Assembly (NCBI GenBank): GCA_963585895.1
Contig: CAUZXS010005825.1
Coordinates: forward strand, 1 to 64,000
Direction: 5' to 3'
Length of the DNA stretch: 64,000 nucleotides
From: Sepioteuthis lessoniana
Taxonomy: Eukaryota; Mollusca; Cephalopoda; Myopsida; Loliginidae
This document shows positions 50,001 to 56,106 of this stretch, piece after piece (the first letter of the stretch is position 1; every line of letters starts with the position of its first letter). The translations under genes and the position numbers were made by a program. The notes beneath the pieces are model-generated. The model saw nothing but the letters and a program-made list of their open reading frames with translations. It was not told where the DNA came from and made no database searches.

Positions 50001-50190
50001 AATGTTGAGTGTTATGACTGGGAATTTGTGGATTTTTCTGGCTGTAATCGCCGGTTCTGGTATTGGTTATTTCTTGTTGCGACCTTGGATAAAGTATTTT
50101 TACTTGAACCGAGGAAAATCCTCAAAGAAAACGTCCAACGGAGATCTTGCCAAAAACAAGGAATGCTCGAATGAAGAAACTTCTCTTTGA
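25416..50190 (+). CDS. SLC31/CTR-type copper transporter, 172 aa, four coding exons
   Basis: Predicted copper(I) transporter of the CTR/SLC31 family, which works as a membrane trimer in the plasma or endolysosomal membrane. The exons are 60, 70, 106 and 283 nt (519 nt in all), and their phases (0, 1, 2) join with no stop. Residues 1-16 are His/Met-rich (HLHSMGHEHH), a possible copper-binding tip. Residues 28-37 contain TSLLFSEW, like the family's LLF..W. TM1 is about 44-62 (GLVIAIILSAVISICIEGF), TM2 about 100-120 with MLSVM (M111, M115; the MxxxM filter motif) and TM3 about 121-139 with GSGIG (G128, G132; the GxxxG motif). The short ectodomain and overall size are closer to SLC31A2/CTR2 than to CTR1, and the usual extracellular Met clusters are missing. 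A splice acceptor before the start exon implies an untranslated upstream exon, not found. The family is nearly certain; the paralogue is inferred. Confidence 0.9.
25826..25935 (+). repeat. SINE family B in intron 1
   Basis: A-box CGTGGTGTAATGGTTATC, B-box AAGTTCGAATCTTAC, then CCATACTTTTGGCCTGG. Confidence 0.65.
26010..26290. repeat. Old SINE-like sequence, family F
   Basis: CAGTGTTCGATTCCAGATAA and GCTGATTTTCAAAG recur in similar form near 14908, 30880 and 48970. The piece GAAAAATTGTGTTCCGCCAA recurs near 29325. Poorly preserved. Confidence 0.4.
26320..26460 (-). repeat. SINE family B in intron 1
   Basis: The reverse complement has CACATGGTGTAATATTA and CCATACTTTTGACCTGGTG, matching 25826-25935. 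Confidence 0.55.
26690..26830 (-). repeat. SINE family B in intron 1
   Basis: The reverse complement has GGCACCTCTCGTTTTATAAT, GTGAGTTCGATCTCAC and CCATGCTTCTGGC. Confidence 0.6.
26975..27450 (-). repeat. Family E, complete copy
   Basis: Minus-strand copy: tail first (ATATCAACCATTGTAGG, TTATTTAATGCCAAATTC), then body units, then head blocks GACCCATAGAGAGG, CACTCGTTGG and CTGCAGCCTCGCCGACTGGG. Confidence 0.75.
27551..28030 (+). repeat. Diverged tandem duplication of about 240 bp
   Basis: Two consecutive units (27551-27785 and 27786-28030) share GAACACTTAGTCCCAGGGAGC / GAACACTTGTCTCGGGGAGC and a run from CATGAGCCACAATTCATGCG / CATGAGTCTCGATTCGTGCG to CCTTGTA[TC]C[AG]. Their family is not recognised. 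Confidence 0.65.
28225..28330 (+). repeat. Decayed SINE family B fragment
   Basis: GAATGAGTTTGATCCTCAC and ATCATACTTGTGACAAG resemble the B-box and body of family B. Confidence 0.4.
28340..29800. other. Intron stretch without recognised features
   Basis: Unclassified AT-rich intron 1 sequence with a T/G run at 29249-29273 and a short family F-like piece at 29320-29410. Confidence 0.5.
29805..30060 (+). repeat. SINE family C, near full length
   Basis: tRNA-like head TTCAGCATAATGATTATCG and GAGGTCAAATCC. Body GCGTTTCACTTCACGCTAAT, CCCTTGTAAAAGGCATGAAT, GTTGGGCAAACTTGG. 3' end CTTAAAAATTGATCGTATG. Confidence 0.75.
30217..30356. repeat. Intronic inverted repeat, arms about 59 bp
   Basis: The left arm (30217-30275) and right arm (30297-30356) pair along GAAATCG, TTGTGTACAAATCTT and the (TG)/(CA) end, with a loop of about 20 nt and scattered mismatches. 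It lies in intron 1 of the copper transporter, so it would fold in the pre-mRNA. Confidence 0.85.
30725..30880 (+). repeat. SINE family D
   Basis: Head GATGTAGTGGCTAATGTGC and GAGTTCGAACCCCAG, body GAGTTAAATAGTACCACTAC. Matches 2285-2520; the shared tail is replaced after 30880. Confidence 0.65.
31005..31195 (-). repeat. SINE family C
   Basis: The reverse complement has AGGAAATGGGCACGGCAACC, GGGTAAATAATAAGGC and TTAAAAATTGACC, as in 38415-38690. Confidence 0.65.
31195..32170 (-). repeat. GC-rich, CpG-rich island with short degenerate repeats
   Basis: Stands out from the AT-rich intron by frequent CG and GGTCG/CGGCTG motifs. CGGCTGCAAG(C/T)T and GAGCTAGCATGTG-type motifs recur between 31640 and 31900, and TCGACC(T/G) near 31850-32020. 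On the minus strand AATAAA (31291-31296) follows a 128-codon open frame (31276-31662) of no known family. It could be an old LTR or another island-type repeat; no TG...CA ends or duplication are certain. Confidence 0.5.
32640..32880 (-). repeat. Decayed SINE family B fragment
   Basis: The same body traces as family B (CATACTTCTGGCCTTGG, AAGTTCGATCTTCACTGAG) are interrupted by a TG/TA simple repeat. Orientation is uncertain. Confidence 0.35.
33045..33114 (+). CDS. Copper transporter coding exon 2
   Basis: Acceptor TATTTTATTTTCAG, donor GTAAGT. Encodes residues 21-43 plus the first base of Gly44: SMILAIQTPTSLLFSEW and CMSTTR. It covers the membrane entry to TM1. Confidence 0.9.
33390..34060 (+). 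repeat. Family E, complete copy in intron 2
   Basis: Head GAGACTGTAGAATACACCG and CATCTCTGCAGAGG, then about six body units, then tail GAATTTAGCATTAAATAAC and GGGCTGATATCAAACC. It begins about 280 bp after exon 2. Confidence 0.75.
34245..34790 (-). repeat. Family E, headless minus copy
   Basis: Tail GTCAATCATTGTAGGTTATT and TCAAATCCTGTTTATATATT, then body units. It abuts the + copy at 34793 body-to-head, giving an inverted arrangement. Confidence 0.7.
34793..35650 (+). repeat. Family E, long copy with many body units
   Basis: Head CAGTCAGTTGGGTTATAG, about nine body units, tail ACAGGATTTGACATTCAG and GGTTGGTATGTCACAAAAC. One of the longest internal arrays in the window. Confidence 0.75.
35655..36310 (-). 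repeat. Family E, minus copy and extra body units
   Basis: Body units to about 35900, head blocks to 36115 (CACTCGTTGGGG, ATAGCCCCAGCCAACTGG), then further body-type repeats to 36310. Confidence 0.65.
36330..36600 (-). repeat. SINE family C
   Basis: The reverse complement gives GGAAATGGACACGGTGACCC, GTTAAAATCTTGG, GGGCAGACTAGGC and GTGTCACATCCTACTCAGGC. Confidence 0.7.
36601..37360. repeat. Family E: minus partial copy, then + complete copy
   Basis: 36601-36770 is a minus head (CCCATAAATGGGTCC, CCAGAACACCACC). 36775-37360 is a + copy from AGTCGGCTGGGGCTATAG through an AT run (37272-37309) to GTTAGCATTAAATAATCC and GGTTGATATGTCATAAAAC. Confidence 0.7.
37408..37433. repeat. (AT)n microsatellite
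   Basis: AT run between CTCCGCG and GCGACGGCC. Confidence 0.85.
37500..38410. other. Intron 2 stretch without recognised genes
   Basis: Unclassified. An imperfect stem GCTGCTACTGGTGGGA / TCCCACTAGCAGC lies at about 38088-38156. Confidence 0.45.
38415..38690 (+). repeat. SINE family C, best-preserved copy
   Basis: Head GTGCCCAGCATAACGATTATC and CGAGTTCAAATCCCGGACG look derived from a tRNA. The body has GGCTGTTTATGTTTCAC, TTGGGAAAGGCACGAAT, GTTGGGCAGACTGGG and TTGGTTAGGCAACC. The 3' end has CTTAAAAATTGACCTTG. Confidence 0.8.
38690..39570. other. Intron 2 stretch without recognised genes
   Basis: Overlapping short frames on both strands (38789-39187) match nothing I recognise. No repeat family identified. 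Confidence 0.45.
39571..39965 (-). repeat. 3' LTR (395 bp) of CsRn1-like element
   Basis: TGTAG...TTACA on the minus strand. Carries a longer GAGA-type purine run than the other LTR (12 bp extra near 39810). Confidence 0.93.
40050..43259 (-). CDS. CsRn1-like Pol polyprotein, intact 1069 codons
   Basis: One open frame carries the domains in Ty3/gypsy order. The protease is near residues 40-130 (FIVDIGARISIIPAS, with DIG where DTG or DSG is usual). The reverse transcriptase has FTKIDLISAYHQIKM, FIPFGLKNSSVTFQ and the catalytic LIYLDDILIFSDD. RNase H begins LVTDSSKYAVGAAL and ends near VKGNQNVVADCLSR. Integrase has the HHCC region (HAISHPG ... CASCTSCQQAK) and DDE-type motifs VHIDIIGPLP, VISDKGKQFES and HPQCNGLIERAHRTLKAAI. 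A GPY/F-type end follows (PYSGPYMVLERTPKYFLIE). The frame overlaps the end of gag by 79 nt in another frame, so a frameshift would link them. With LTRs this similar, Pol may still be functional apart from the odd protease residue. Confidence 0.93.
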   Translation of the reverse strand: MAEEAKHKNTTKLASTYTNSNRLGKLTARTMSVPLSLPLLQINTRLGTTTLKFIVDIGARISIIPASRLNGVTLNPTPVSLTTANEEKIKCHGQANLEIGIPSLKRSFSWTFVVADITNPLLGFDFLNEFGLIIDCKNKTIYDPLTATKKELILNTTSPVNVVINKVELPSFIQTSLDKYPEIISPHINKNNNYCGVYHRIDTGSHLPIFAKSRQLSAEKLSATKEEFKRLINEGVITPSDSEWSSPLHLVPKQSGGYRCCGDYRALNSITKSDRYPIPNINSVTTKLANKQRFTKIDLISAYHQIKMHPDDIPKTAIICPMDLFHYEFIPFGLKNSSVTFQRYMDRILRQIDCVLIYLDDILIFSDDEPSHKKDIDTVFRILQENNLKISLSKSIFNVTSLDFLGFRINSNGITPTANKVKEVESFPCPTDAKSLRRFLGMVGFYRKLIPGFAKLVLPLSERMRLTPKGLITLNNLEKQSFSNIIKILGELTELSHPQPTCTQYQLVTDSSKYAVGAALHQVINGNPIPIGFFSKKLTKTQTRYSTFDRELLAAYLSVLHFRHLIEGREVLLLTDHKPICGAFHSLKPAKSDRQQRQLAIITELISDIAHVKGNQNVVADCLSRPTFAVQIDIYDLPALADAQKSDTEIQSFPDLKKFTLSGKDQFVLCDTSTSYPRPFVPCTLRKSIFDSLHAISHPGIKSSIKMIKARFYWPYMDKTIKELCASCTSCQQAKIYRHTKSPVQTLEIPSSRFHTVHIDIIGPLPPAKCSNNPYINLCRYVLTCIDRTSRWIEAQPISDITVQTVAEAFVNTWITRFGVPLHVISDKGKQFESELFLELSKNIRFYRLRTTSYHPQCNGLIERAHRTLKAAIMARKESWISALPIVLMGIRSMLNCSNFSPFYVVTGAQMLLPQLMINTENTETVTQNFTRELHKTMAKFDLTDFSNREKSTKTSYVPDQLQTCDKVWIRIDRVRKPLEAPYSGPYMVLERTPKYFLIETNSNTHTQVSIDRLKPYIENKQKCTQNATTNTNKKPESLPPEKVQEHKMKTRTSGRTVTWKKDNEYIYY
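43181..43900 (-). pseudogene. CsRn1-like gag, broken
   Basis: Starts at the ATG at 43900 (MEEASLQQINIK). A frameshift near 43820, a TAA near 43724 and another frameshift between 43460 and 43386 split it. The middle piece (43661-43386) has the capsid-like EEIVIHKFLQALPATIFPVI and LGKLADELMPLL. The last piece (43459-43181) has the nucleocapsid finger KICRAHLYFAEQARTCKPWC, a C-x2-H-x9-C-x3-C (CHCC) pattern known from CsRn1 elements. Gag normally forms the particle, so this copy would need Gag supplied by another copy. Confidence 0.85.
43945..43992. repeat. (AT)n microsatellite in the gag leader
   Basis: AT run inside the element's 5' leader, absent from any LTR, so it expanded within this copy or its lineage. 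Confidence 0.9.
44140..44156 (-). other. Primer binding site, tRNA-Trp type
   Basis: On the minus strand TGGTGACCCCAACT lies one base after the 5' LTR. It is complementary to a tRNA 3' end of the form ...GGGGUCACCA, as in tRNA-Trp. tRNA identity is inferred. Confidence 0.75.
44158..44540 (-). repeat. 5' LTR (383 bp) of CsRn1-like element
   Basis: TGTAG...TTACA on the minus strand, collinear with 39571-39965. Confidence 0.93.
44730..44835 (+). CDS. Copper transporter coding exon 3
   Basis: Acceptor TATTTCCAACAG, donor GTGAGT. Encodes Gly44 to the first two bases of Thr79: TM1 and the cytosolic start EGFQEYRSVRTLKAAL. A young LTR element ends only 189 bp upstream. Confidence 0.92.
45050..45390 (+). 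repeat. Family G repeat, copy in intron 3 (5' side)
   Basis: TTGTTCTTTGAACAGTATAG, CATCGAACAAAATGTG, GGGACACATTCCTGTAAATA and GGTGAGTAGGGACTCGATT align with 49490-49860. Confidence 0.6.
45440..45570 (+). repeat. Decayed SINE family C fragment
   Basis: TGGTTATCATCGAGGAAAATG, CGAGCCTGCTTACATTTAAC and CCCTTAGGAAAGGCATGATT. Confidence 0.5.
45850..47851 (+). pseudogene. RTE reverse transcriptase, one nonsense codon
   Basis: The frame runs from about 45850 (coding already open upstream of the first Met at 45971) to the stop at 47851. A single TGA at 46577-46579 interrupts it at KNY-stop-GITLTS, and 46580-46819 continues in the same frame. The stop probably came from a CGA arginine codon by C-to-T change. 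Motifs in order: RKAAGLDEIPPEVW, CILPFPKKGD, NGFRRNRSTTSQ, IFVDFTKAFDSI (first catalytic Asp), VLQGDTLAPYLFI, ADYADDIAIL (catalytic), INRLSTIWKSD, LLYGCTTWTL, and a C-terminal region RHAGHCWRSRDELIRDVLLW. The protein would copy LINE or SINE RNA at the target site. The apurinic endonuclease is missing. Confidence 0.88.
45850..47880 (+). mobile_element. RTE-type LINE, 5'-truncated, in intron 3
   Basis: Non-LTR retrotransposon lacking its endonuclease and 5' end. It ends in a short ATGATGATGA repeat, and RTE elements typically end in such a tandem tail. Same orientation as the host gene. A more decayed relative is at 22385-22900. Confidence 0.85.
48005..48490 (+). repeat. Family E, complete copy in intron 3
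   Basis: Head CAGTCTGCAGGGGCTGTAG, blocks GAATGTGGAGTACACC and CCCGGAGTGGTAGTACC, about three body units, tail ATTTGATATTTAATTAC and GATTGATAACCCATAAAACC. Confidence 0.7.
48590..48850 (-). repeat. SINE family C
   Basis: The reverse complement has AATGCCCGGCTTTGGGTAAT, GGAAACAGAATCGGTGACC, GAGAAAGGTATGAC and GGTAGACTGGG. Confidence 0.6.
49085..49400 (+). repeat. Family E fragment, second tail type
   Basis: GAGGTAAGACCCCC, GGTCCACTGACTCAGAGTG, then CCTATTCAATAGGACCGTGTG and CTCTGGGCATAAAATAACC. Confidence 0.6.
49490..49860 (+). repeat. Family G repeat, copy beside the last exon
   Basis: TCTGTTCTTTGAACAGTGGA, CATGGAACAATATG, CGGACACGTCTGTGTATTTT and GGTGAGTGGAAACTCGATTT. It ends about 50 bp before exon 4. 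Confidence 0.6.
49908..50190 (+). CDS. Copper transporter last coding exon
   Basis: Acceptor TTCTTTCTTTCAG. Encodes Thr79 to Leu172 and the TGA at 50188-50190: the cytosolic loop, TM2, TM3 and a charged tail (GKSSKKTSNGDLAKNK). A family G repeat ends about 50 bp upstream of the acceptor. Confidence 0.93.
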
Positions 50191-50590
50191 GCAGGACTCA
50201 AGAAAACTTAAATCCAAACATTCATCCCTCATATTTTAATCTTAGTTTGACTACGTCAAACTCAACTTTGATGATCCCCATAAGAGTTAAATAAGATACA
50301 ACATGTCGAGAATTAATCTACCAACTATATTTATAATCTAACTGCAAGGATAAAATCAAAAGCTTTTTTCCATAGAACGAAATTAAATGATTATCTCGCC
50401 TTAAGAGATACTTTTTTTTTTTTTTTTGGTCAGGACAATGGAAAAGTGCTTGTGCAAAAGACTTTACATTATTAAAAAGGAACAGATCATTTAATTAAAG
50501 AATTAATGAAACTATGAGGAATTCCAAATTTGACAGTTTCTCTCTTACCAGAATGGCTTTGAATAAACCAAAACGTGTGACTATTTTGTC
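50191..50590 (+). other. Copper transporter 3' UTR, putative
   Basis: Sequence downstream of the stop. The first AATAAA on this strand is at 50562-50567, followed by T/G-rich text, so cleavage near 50580-50600 is plausible. Inferred only. Confidence 0.45.
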
Positions 50591-50599
50591 TTGTAAATT

Positions 50600-51420
50600 A
50601 GTTCCACACTTGTGAACCCTATAAAGATCGCTAAAATCCCCAAATATATGTACGGATAATTTAACCAAAAATCTTATTAGGAAGGAAGACTCCCTTATTA
50701 CGTAGAGAGGAGGGTTGTTGAGATTAAATGCGTTCTACTTCCTCTTTTTCCACATTTGACAAATTGGTTTTCGACCATCTTAATTATTGAACATTTTGCT
50801 ACTGTAGCTCAAAAGCATTTGCCTTCACTTTTCGTTTTTATTTAGCTTCCTCGGGCATCAACATTTTTTACTCTCCTCTCACATCAACATTTTAAAAATC
50901 TTTGCAAAAACATATACATTATTATTATTATTACAATATCAACATACAGATCAAATTCAAATATACCTGCTTATTTGAAGAACAATATTTTCAAGCCAAA
51001 GGTACCTCAGATAAATGGTATTATTAAAAGAAAAAAAAAAACACAGTCTGTGATGTAATTCATCCGATAGTTTCCAAAAATGCCCTCTAAAATTCTTTAG
51101 CCATTATTTCTAAAATCCAATTCAATTTTTTTTTTTACGCAATTGCTATTTTTGATCTGATTAGGTAATTTTTTCCAAAAAATATATTACTTTATAGCAA
51201 GAAAATTCAATTGGTTTGTAGACCAAGTTTTAAAAAAAAAAAAAAAAAAAAAAAATCTGTCTTGATACTAAATTTTCAGTTCGCAGAAAATATTGAAAAA
51301 AAAAAAAGTGTCTACTATAGTTAGAAATTACATTATTTTGAAAGTTTTTATTAGTTCACCTCATTCATTCTTATGAAATAGTTGATCTTAATTCATCTAA
51401 TAGTTCCCTTAAATAATCTT
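50600..51420. other. Intergenic stretch without recognised features
   Basis: AT-rich with several long A and T runs (for example 51231-51255). Confidence 0.5.
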
Positions 51421-51424
51421 TTAC

Positions 51425-51645
51425 TCTTATGGCATATCAACCTTCATGGGTTACTCAATGCCGTAGCCATCATTGTAGAACGACAGTAGCGGTAGTATTT
51501 AACCCAGAGCTGAGGAGATAAGGGAGTTCATACACTTCCCCAAGAGTATCAGTCCGAAAGTGAACGTAGTAGCGCATGTGGAGTTCAAACTCTTACTAGG
51601 ATATCGCAGCCCAGCAATTTAGCCACTATACCTCGAGGATTCCTT
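51425..51645 (-). repeat. SINE family D with shared tail
   Basis: The minus strand ends in GAAGGTTGATATGCCATAAG, the family E/D tail. The body has GGTTAAATACTACCGC and the head has AGAGTTTGAACTCCAC. Confidence 0.7.
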
Positions 51646-51750
51646 CCTCATCTTTGATATTTTAACCGTAAGACGTCAGTTTCCTTATGAGACTTAAAAA
51701 ATTGTTTTATTCATATTCTACTAATGTCCACAAACGGGAGGTTTTTGTTC

Positions 51751-51753
<3 letters not shown>

Positions 51754-51805
<52 letters not shown>
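51754..51805. repeat. (AT)n microsatellite
   Basis: Uninterrupted AT run of about 50 bp. Confidence 0.92.
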
Positions 51806-51809
<4 letters not shown>

Positions 51810-52900
51810 CAATCATGAGAATTTTAAATTGTGTATATATTCTTTAGAGGGAGATTTCCATGCTCATTATTAAAATTTCCCCACTTCGAATAATTCCGGT
51901 GAGTATTGGATTAATATTAGGTGCGTAAAAAAATTCTCTTGAAAATTCGTGATTCAATAGTGTGTATATAAACATAGAATTAAAAAAAAAATCACTGGAA
52001 ACTTTTGCACACATTTAATAAGTTTTCTTTACCTTTTTAGAAAATTCTATTCACCTCTCAATTATCTGAATGCGCTTAAAAAGAAGAAAAAACTTAATGC
52101 AAAAGTCTCCCGAATATTGAAATCGTGTAAATTATTATAAGATAAAATGCCTCCGGTAACCAATTCCTTGTCTTAGAATCTTTTATTTACCAAGTATATG
52201 TCTATTGTATACATGGTGGGGATGTAGGTAAAAATTGTTTAATATTTTCCTCATTTTCATAAAAGAACTACAATTTTCTTATGTTCTTGTAACTAGTTTT
52301 TACTCAAAAACAACAAAGTTCCCACCCTCACAACCAATTTTCTTACTAGCTTCGAACATTGAACTATAATTCTAACAAAACCTTCCCAATCAAAATAGAT
52401 ATCTCTAGTATCAATTAGTGTTTAAGCGTTCAGTTTCTGTTGGAGTCAGCTATTCTTAATGATATTAGGACTTCTATTTAGGAAAGAGTAAAGGATTTTA
52501 ATTAACATTTATCTCCATTGTTTTTTGCTTCTTTTTTCCTTTCTAAGAGCATTTTAAAATTCATTGCTCCAATAAAACTCGTCATGATGAACTCTTTTTG
52601 CTGGGTTACTGTTATATATGAGTGGTGATTTCGGTCATGTTCTGTTGTCTATGTACAAATAAATTCTTTCTGGGTTGGAGGAGGCCTCAGTACATCCTAT
52701 CTTACAGGAAAAAAATGAATGTAGTGTAGATTAGAAGTTGGTGGTAGAAACAAAATCCATCTCCCATTATTATATTAGAGCAGCAACTAACTCATTTGCA
52801 CTTAAACGAAAAGTGTTGTGGATTCTTTTCTCTCGTTCCTGTTGGCACATGATTAATTGGACGTCTTTACAAAACAAAGCAAGCAACGTATAACAATATC
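51810..52900. other. Intergenic stretch without recognised features
   Basis: AT-rich unclassified sequence. No coding frame above background. Confidence 0.5.
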
Positions 52901-52914
52901 CTCTTGGAGGAGCG

Positions 52915-53160
52915 CCGAGCGTAAAGGATATCGTCGTAGGAAATGGAATCGGCGACCCGAGTTCAATACTTGAACGAGACTATTTGCGTTTCACTTCACG
53001 CTTATACCCTTTAGAAAGGATAAAATCCATCTGTTCCTCCTCCAGCTATGGGGAAATAGAGTAGACTGGGTTCTTTAGGCAACGGTTTCGGAAGGAAAAC
53101 ATTGAGTTGGTTTGAATACCAGCTCTACTCCGCTTAAAAATTGACATTGTATTACATCCT
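52915..53160 (+). repeat. SINE family C, near full length
   Basis: Head GCGCCGAGCGTAAAGGATAT and CGAGTTCAATACTTGAACG, body GCGTTTCACTTCACGC and GTAGACTGGGTTC, 3' end CTTAAAAATTGACATTG and TACATCCTATCTG. Confidence 0.7.
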
Positions 53161-53169
53161 ATCTGTAGC

Positions 53170-53765
53170 AGACGATCCAAAATCAGTAGAAACCGCGGAT
53201 TTTACAAACGACGCTCTCAACCAGAGTGAAGAGCTGGTGCCTCTTATAAAGTCGATACTCTGTACTTCCAGACTTATGTTAAAGCTATGTTTTTTTTGGG
53301 GGGGGTACGACTTATGTTCAGGTCGTGCTTAAAACACCAATTTTCCATAGATCACTGAAGTTAAATAGGAATGTGACGGGTCAATATTTAGATGTGTGAC
53401 CACTCCGTAACAGCAGCTACTATAAAGCAACCTGAGATCTGTGTGCTAGAGTAAACAATTCTAGCCCATCATTTTCATAAGGATAGGCAGAACAAGCAAA
53501 GGAATGAGTCAGATAACAGGTGTTAAAAAAAACATTTAAGTCAAGAGAGGGTGGGGTATTTTCTTTTGACGCTCATTATAGTCAAAGTTGACGTAGATAT
53601 TTAACATTGTCTATAAAAGCTGAGCATATATATATATATGCGCGCGTTGAATCTAACCCCTTACATATATTTGAATAAATATTTCTCGATGTACCGTATG
53701 CTTTCTCCGATCTTCGTGACTACAAATAGGAAATAAATCAATATTGAATCCAAGTTGGAAAGTTG
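53170..53765. other. Intergenic stretch without recognised features
   Basis: Contains a G run (53293-53306) and a short AT/CG run (53626-53647). Confidence 0.45.
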
Positions 53766-53769
53766 TCGA

Positions 53770-54075
53770 TATACCAAAATAATTTTTTGATTTATTTTAA
53801 CGGCATGTCAACACTTATAGGGTTATCTTATGTCTAGAAGTCAGAGAATCGCGTACATTGTACGTTCACATTTACATTTTTTTGTGTAATCTAAGTTTTT
53901 TTTCCCCCACGGTCCTATCGAATAAGAATGATTTTTAAACAGATTTGACCAATACATTAGATCCTAACAGTTATTACCAATCCGCGTCAGTGAACCTGAG
54001 AGTAATGGCAATGAAAGGATATTCAACACTCACCAAAACTGCAGCCTTCCCATTAAATGCAGTTTAGCGTCATAT
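53770..54075 (-). repeat. Family E, second tail type
   Basis: ACGGCATGTCAACACTTAT and TCTTATGTCTAGAAGTCAG (tail), then TATTACCAATCCGCGTC and the head to GCGTCATATAGGACACGG. It is the last repeat of these families before a gap of about 9 kb. Confidence 0.6.
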
Positions 54076-54194
54076 AGGACACGGTAATCTTTTGCATTGA
54101 CAATCTTCAATTTAGAGTTCTCTTCATTTTTTTTTTTACTTGAAGATAAACGCCCAATAAAATAAAGCGATTTTAACATTTTCTTTTTCCAGCA

Positions 54195-54304
54195 AGTTTT
54201 ACTAAAATCGGAACAATGGGAAAATATTTGTAAAAAGATTTTGAAAAGTAGTTTTACTAAAATCGGAACAATGGGAAAATATTTGTAAAAAGATTTTGAA
54301 AAGT
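54195..54304. repeat. Perfect 55-bp tandem duplication
   Basis: 54195-54249 and 54250-54304 are identical, starting AGTTTTACTAAAATCGGAAC and ending GATTTTGAAAAGT. Either very recent or an assembly artefact. Confidence 0.95.
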
Positions 54305-54830
54305 TCGTAATAAAACTGATTCCATGATCGTACATAACTGATCTAGGAGTTGTGATTAAAAATGAAATAAAAGAAAATTTAACAAAAATAAAAGACAAAA
54401 TTGTATACTTGAAAGAATGCTGCTTTATTAATAAAATAATGCTTGAATCATTTTGTTGTTGGCGTCCAGTAACGAAAAAAAAAAAATCTTAATTTTTTGG
54501 AAGCAAACATGAAAGATTGATAGACGATTGTAACAAATGGGCACAGGTGGCACAAAATACAAGGGGTGGGGGATCTCTCTCAAAACAAATGTTTATATAC
54601 AAAAAATATTTGGTGGAAGCAAGACAAAGATTGGTAGCAACGGGAAAAAATCTACACCCAGTTCAGTGCCAAAAAGACACGCAGTACAAAAAGTTTTAAA
54701 ACATTGTCAGTTTACAAAATTGACAGTAAAAAAAATAAAAAGATTGACACATCAGATTTTTAGAAGAAAATCGCAATACCCCAGAGCAATGTCGAACCTG
54801 GATGTATATAGAGGTTTGGACCGAAAGTTC

Positions 54831-54969
54831 ATATGACGTCATATCTGCTGTTGCGTTTTGTTTTTTTTTTTTTGGCCAATGGAATCCAAGCACAACAACA
54901 GAAGTTTGTGAACTGCAAGGGACTGTTGGAAAATATACCTCATTTGGTCATACTCCATGAGTATATAAG
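54831..54969 (+). promoter_or_regulatory. Candidate core promoter: CRE palindrome, CCAAT, TATA box
   Basis: ATATGACGTCATAT (54831-54844) is a perfect palindrome containing the full cAMP-response element TGACGTCA. GGCCAATGG follows near 54874 and TATATAAG at 54962. About 30 bp after the TATA box an ATTCAGCC start-like sequence occurs, and GTAAGG near 55003 could be a donor. No downstream exon was identified, so this is only a candidate. Confidence 0.3.
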
Positions 54970-55992
54970 TCAGCCTATGAACTATTCAGCCAACCCTCGT
55001 ATGTAAGGTGGGCAAATTAAGTACATATTAGTTGTTTTGGGAGGGGAGAGAGTGTTATTGTTTTAAGATTTGTATCCTCATTTTTTTTTTCTCAAATTAG
55101 AGATATAGTTCTATATTTTTGCACACAAAAATGTTTGACACTAAAAACTATAAGAGAAAAAAATTGTATCAACTACACATCCAAAGAATGCACCAGCTGA
55201 GACAGAAAATAAAAACCCTATAAAGATGAGAATAGTCATTCTAATAACAAACAATAAGGTCATCTTTCAAACAATAGCAGGAATGGAATTCGTTGAAGTA
55301 CTAAGAAGCCAGATGCAGTATGTTTTTAAACTTTCACAGATTTGAAGAGGGGGGGGGGGCAAATTCAAGTAACCAGTTGATCTCAGTTTAAAAGATATTC
55401 TTATTCAGAGTCTAAAAAGAACATGTGAAGTGTCAATTCTAACTGCCTAAATAAGGGAAGCAATTGCTATTTGTTTTAAATTATCATCTCTTGGGTTGGG
55501 AAATCATTTTGGAGAGGAAAAGGAAGTAAATAAACAGAAAAGGTTTAGTGACAGAAGCCTATAGATGTTCACAGCTGATAAACCACTAAAACAACTTGCA
55601 TTTGTTTGTGCCAGCAAACAGGTGTCAACAACAGTCATTAATTCACATGACTAAAAATAGATGCACAACAGGATACTTTTTTTCAAATACAAGTGCATTT
55701 ATATGATGGCTGGTAGTTTTGTGCACAACTAATTGACAAGTTGGTTTGCTTATAAAAGGCGAGGGGGAGTACATTTGTCAACAATTCTATGAATCTTTTG
55801 CCCCCCCCATTCCATCAAGCATAAGAATTTACAACTACATTAATTTTTAATGTTAATAACTTTCAAATGGAAACCATTGGATAGCAGTGATTTCTTTCCA
55901 TTGGAATTTGCATTATAACTCATGTAAATCTTTAAATTAAATCAGAATTTTTGATCATTAAAAAAATAGATATTCAAATATCTACAACTAAT

Positions 55993-56106
55993 CTAGGTTA
56001 AAAGCACATTAAGTGTAAACCAAACTTTTTTTTTTTTTTTAGACCTTATTTTTTTGATGCCATGAACAAGAAAAATTTTGGTAAACAGGCTAGGCTTTTA
56101 ACCTGG
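55993..56106. repeat. Short MITE-like element
   Basis: Ends CTAGGTTAAAAGC and GCTTTTAACCTGG form a 13-bp inverted repeat. The interior TAGACCTTATTTTTTTGATG and AATTTTGGTAAACAGGC match the element at 21253-21490. Confidence 0.6.

Noticed and set aside
49808-50002. Plus-strand frame overlapping the last copper-transporter exon
   Set aside because: It is a different frame from the spliced product and lacks the CTR motifs beyond the shared DNA.
17042-53160. Several tRNA-like sequences with A and B boxes
   Set aside because: Each continues into a shared SINE body and is diverged in the anticodon arm; none looks like a functional tRNA gene.
54517-54836. Two overlapping basic frames (60 and 99 codons)
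   Set aside because: AT-rich sequence, no recognised domain, no splice or start context better than background.
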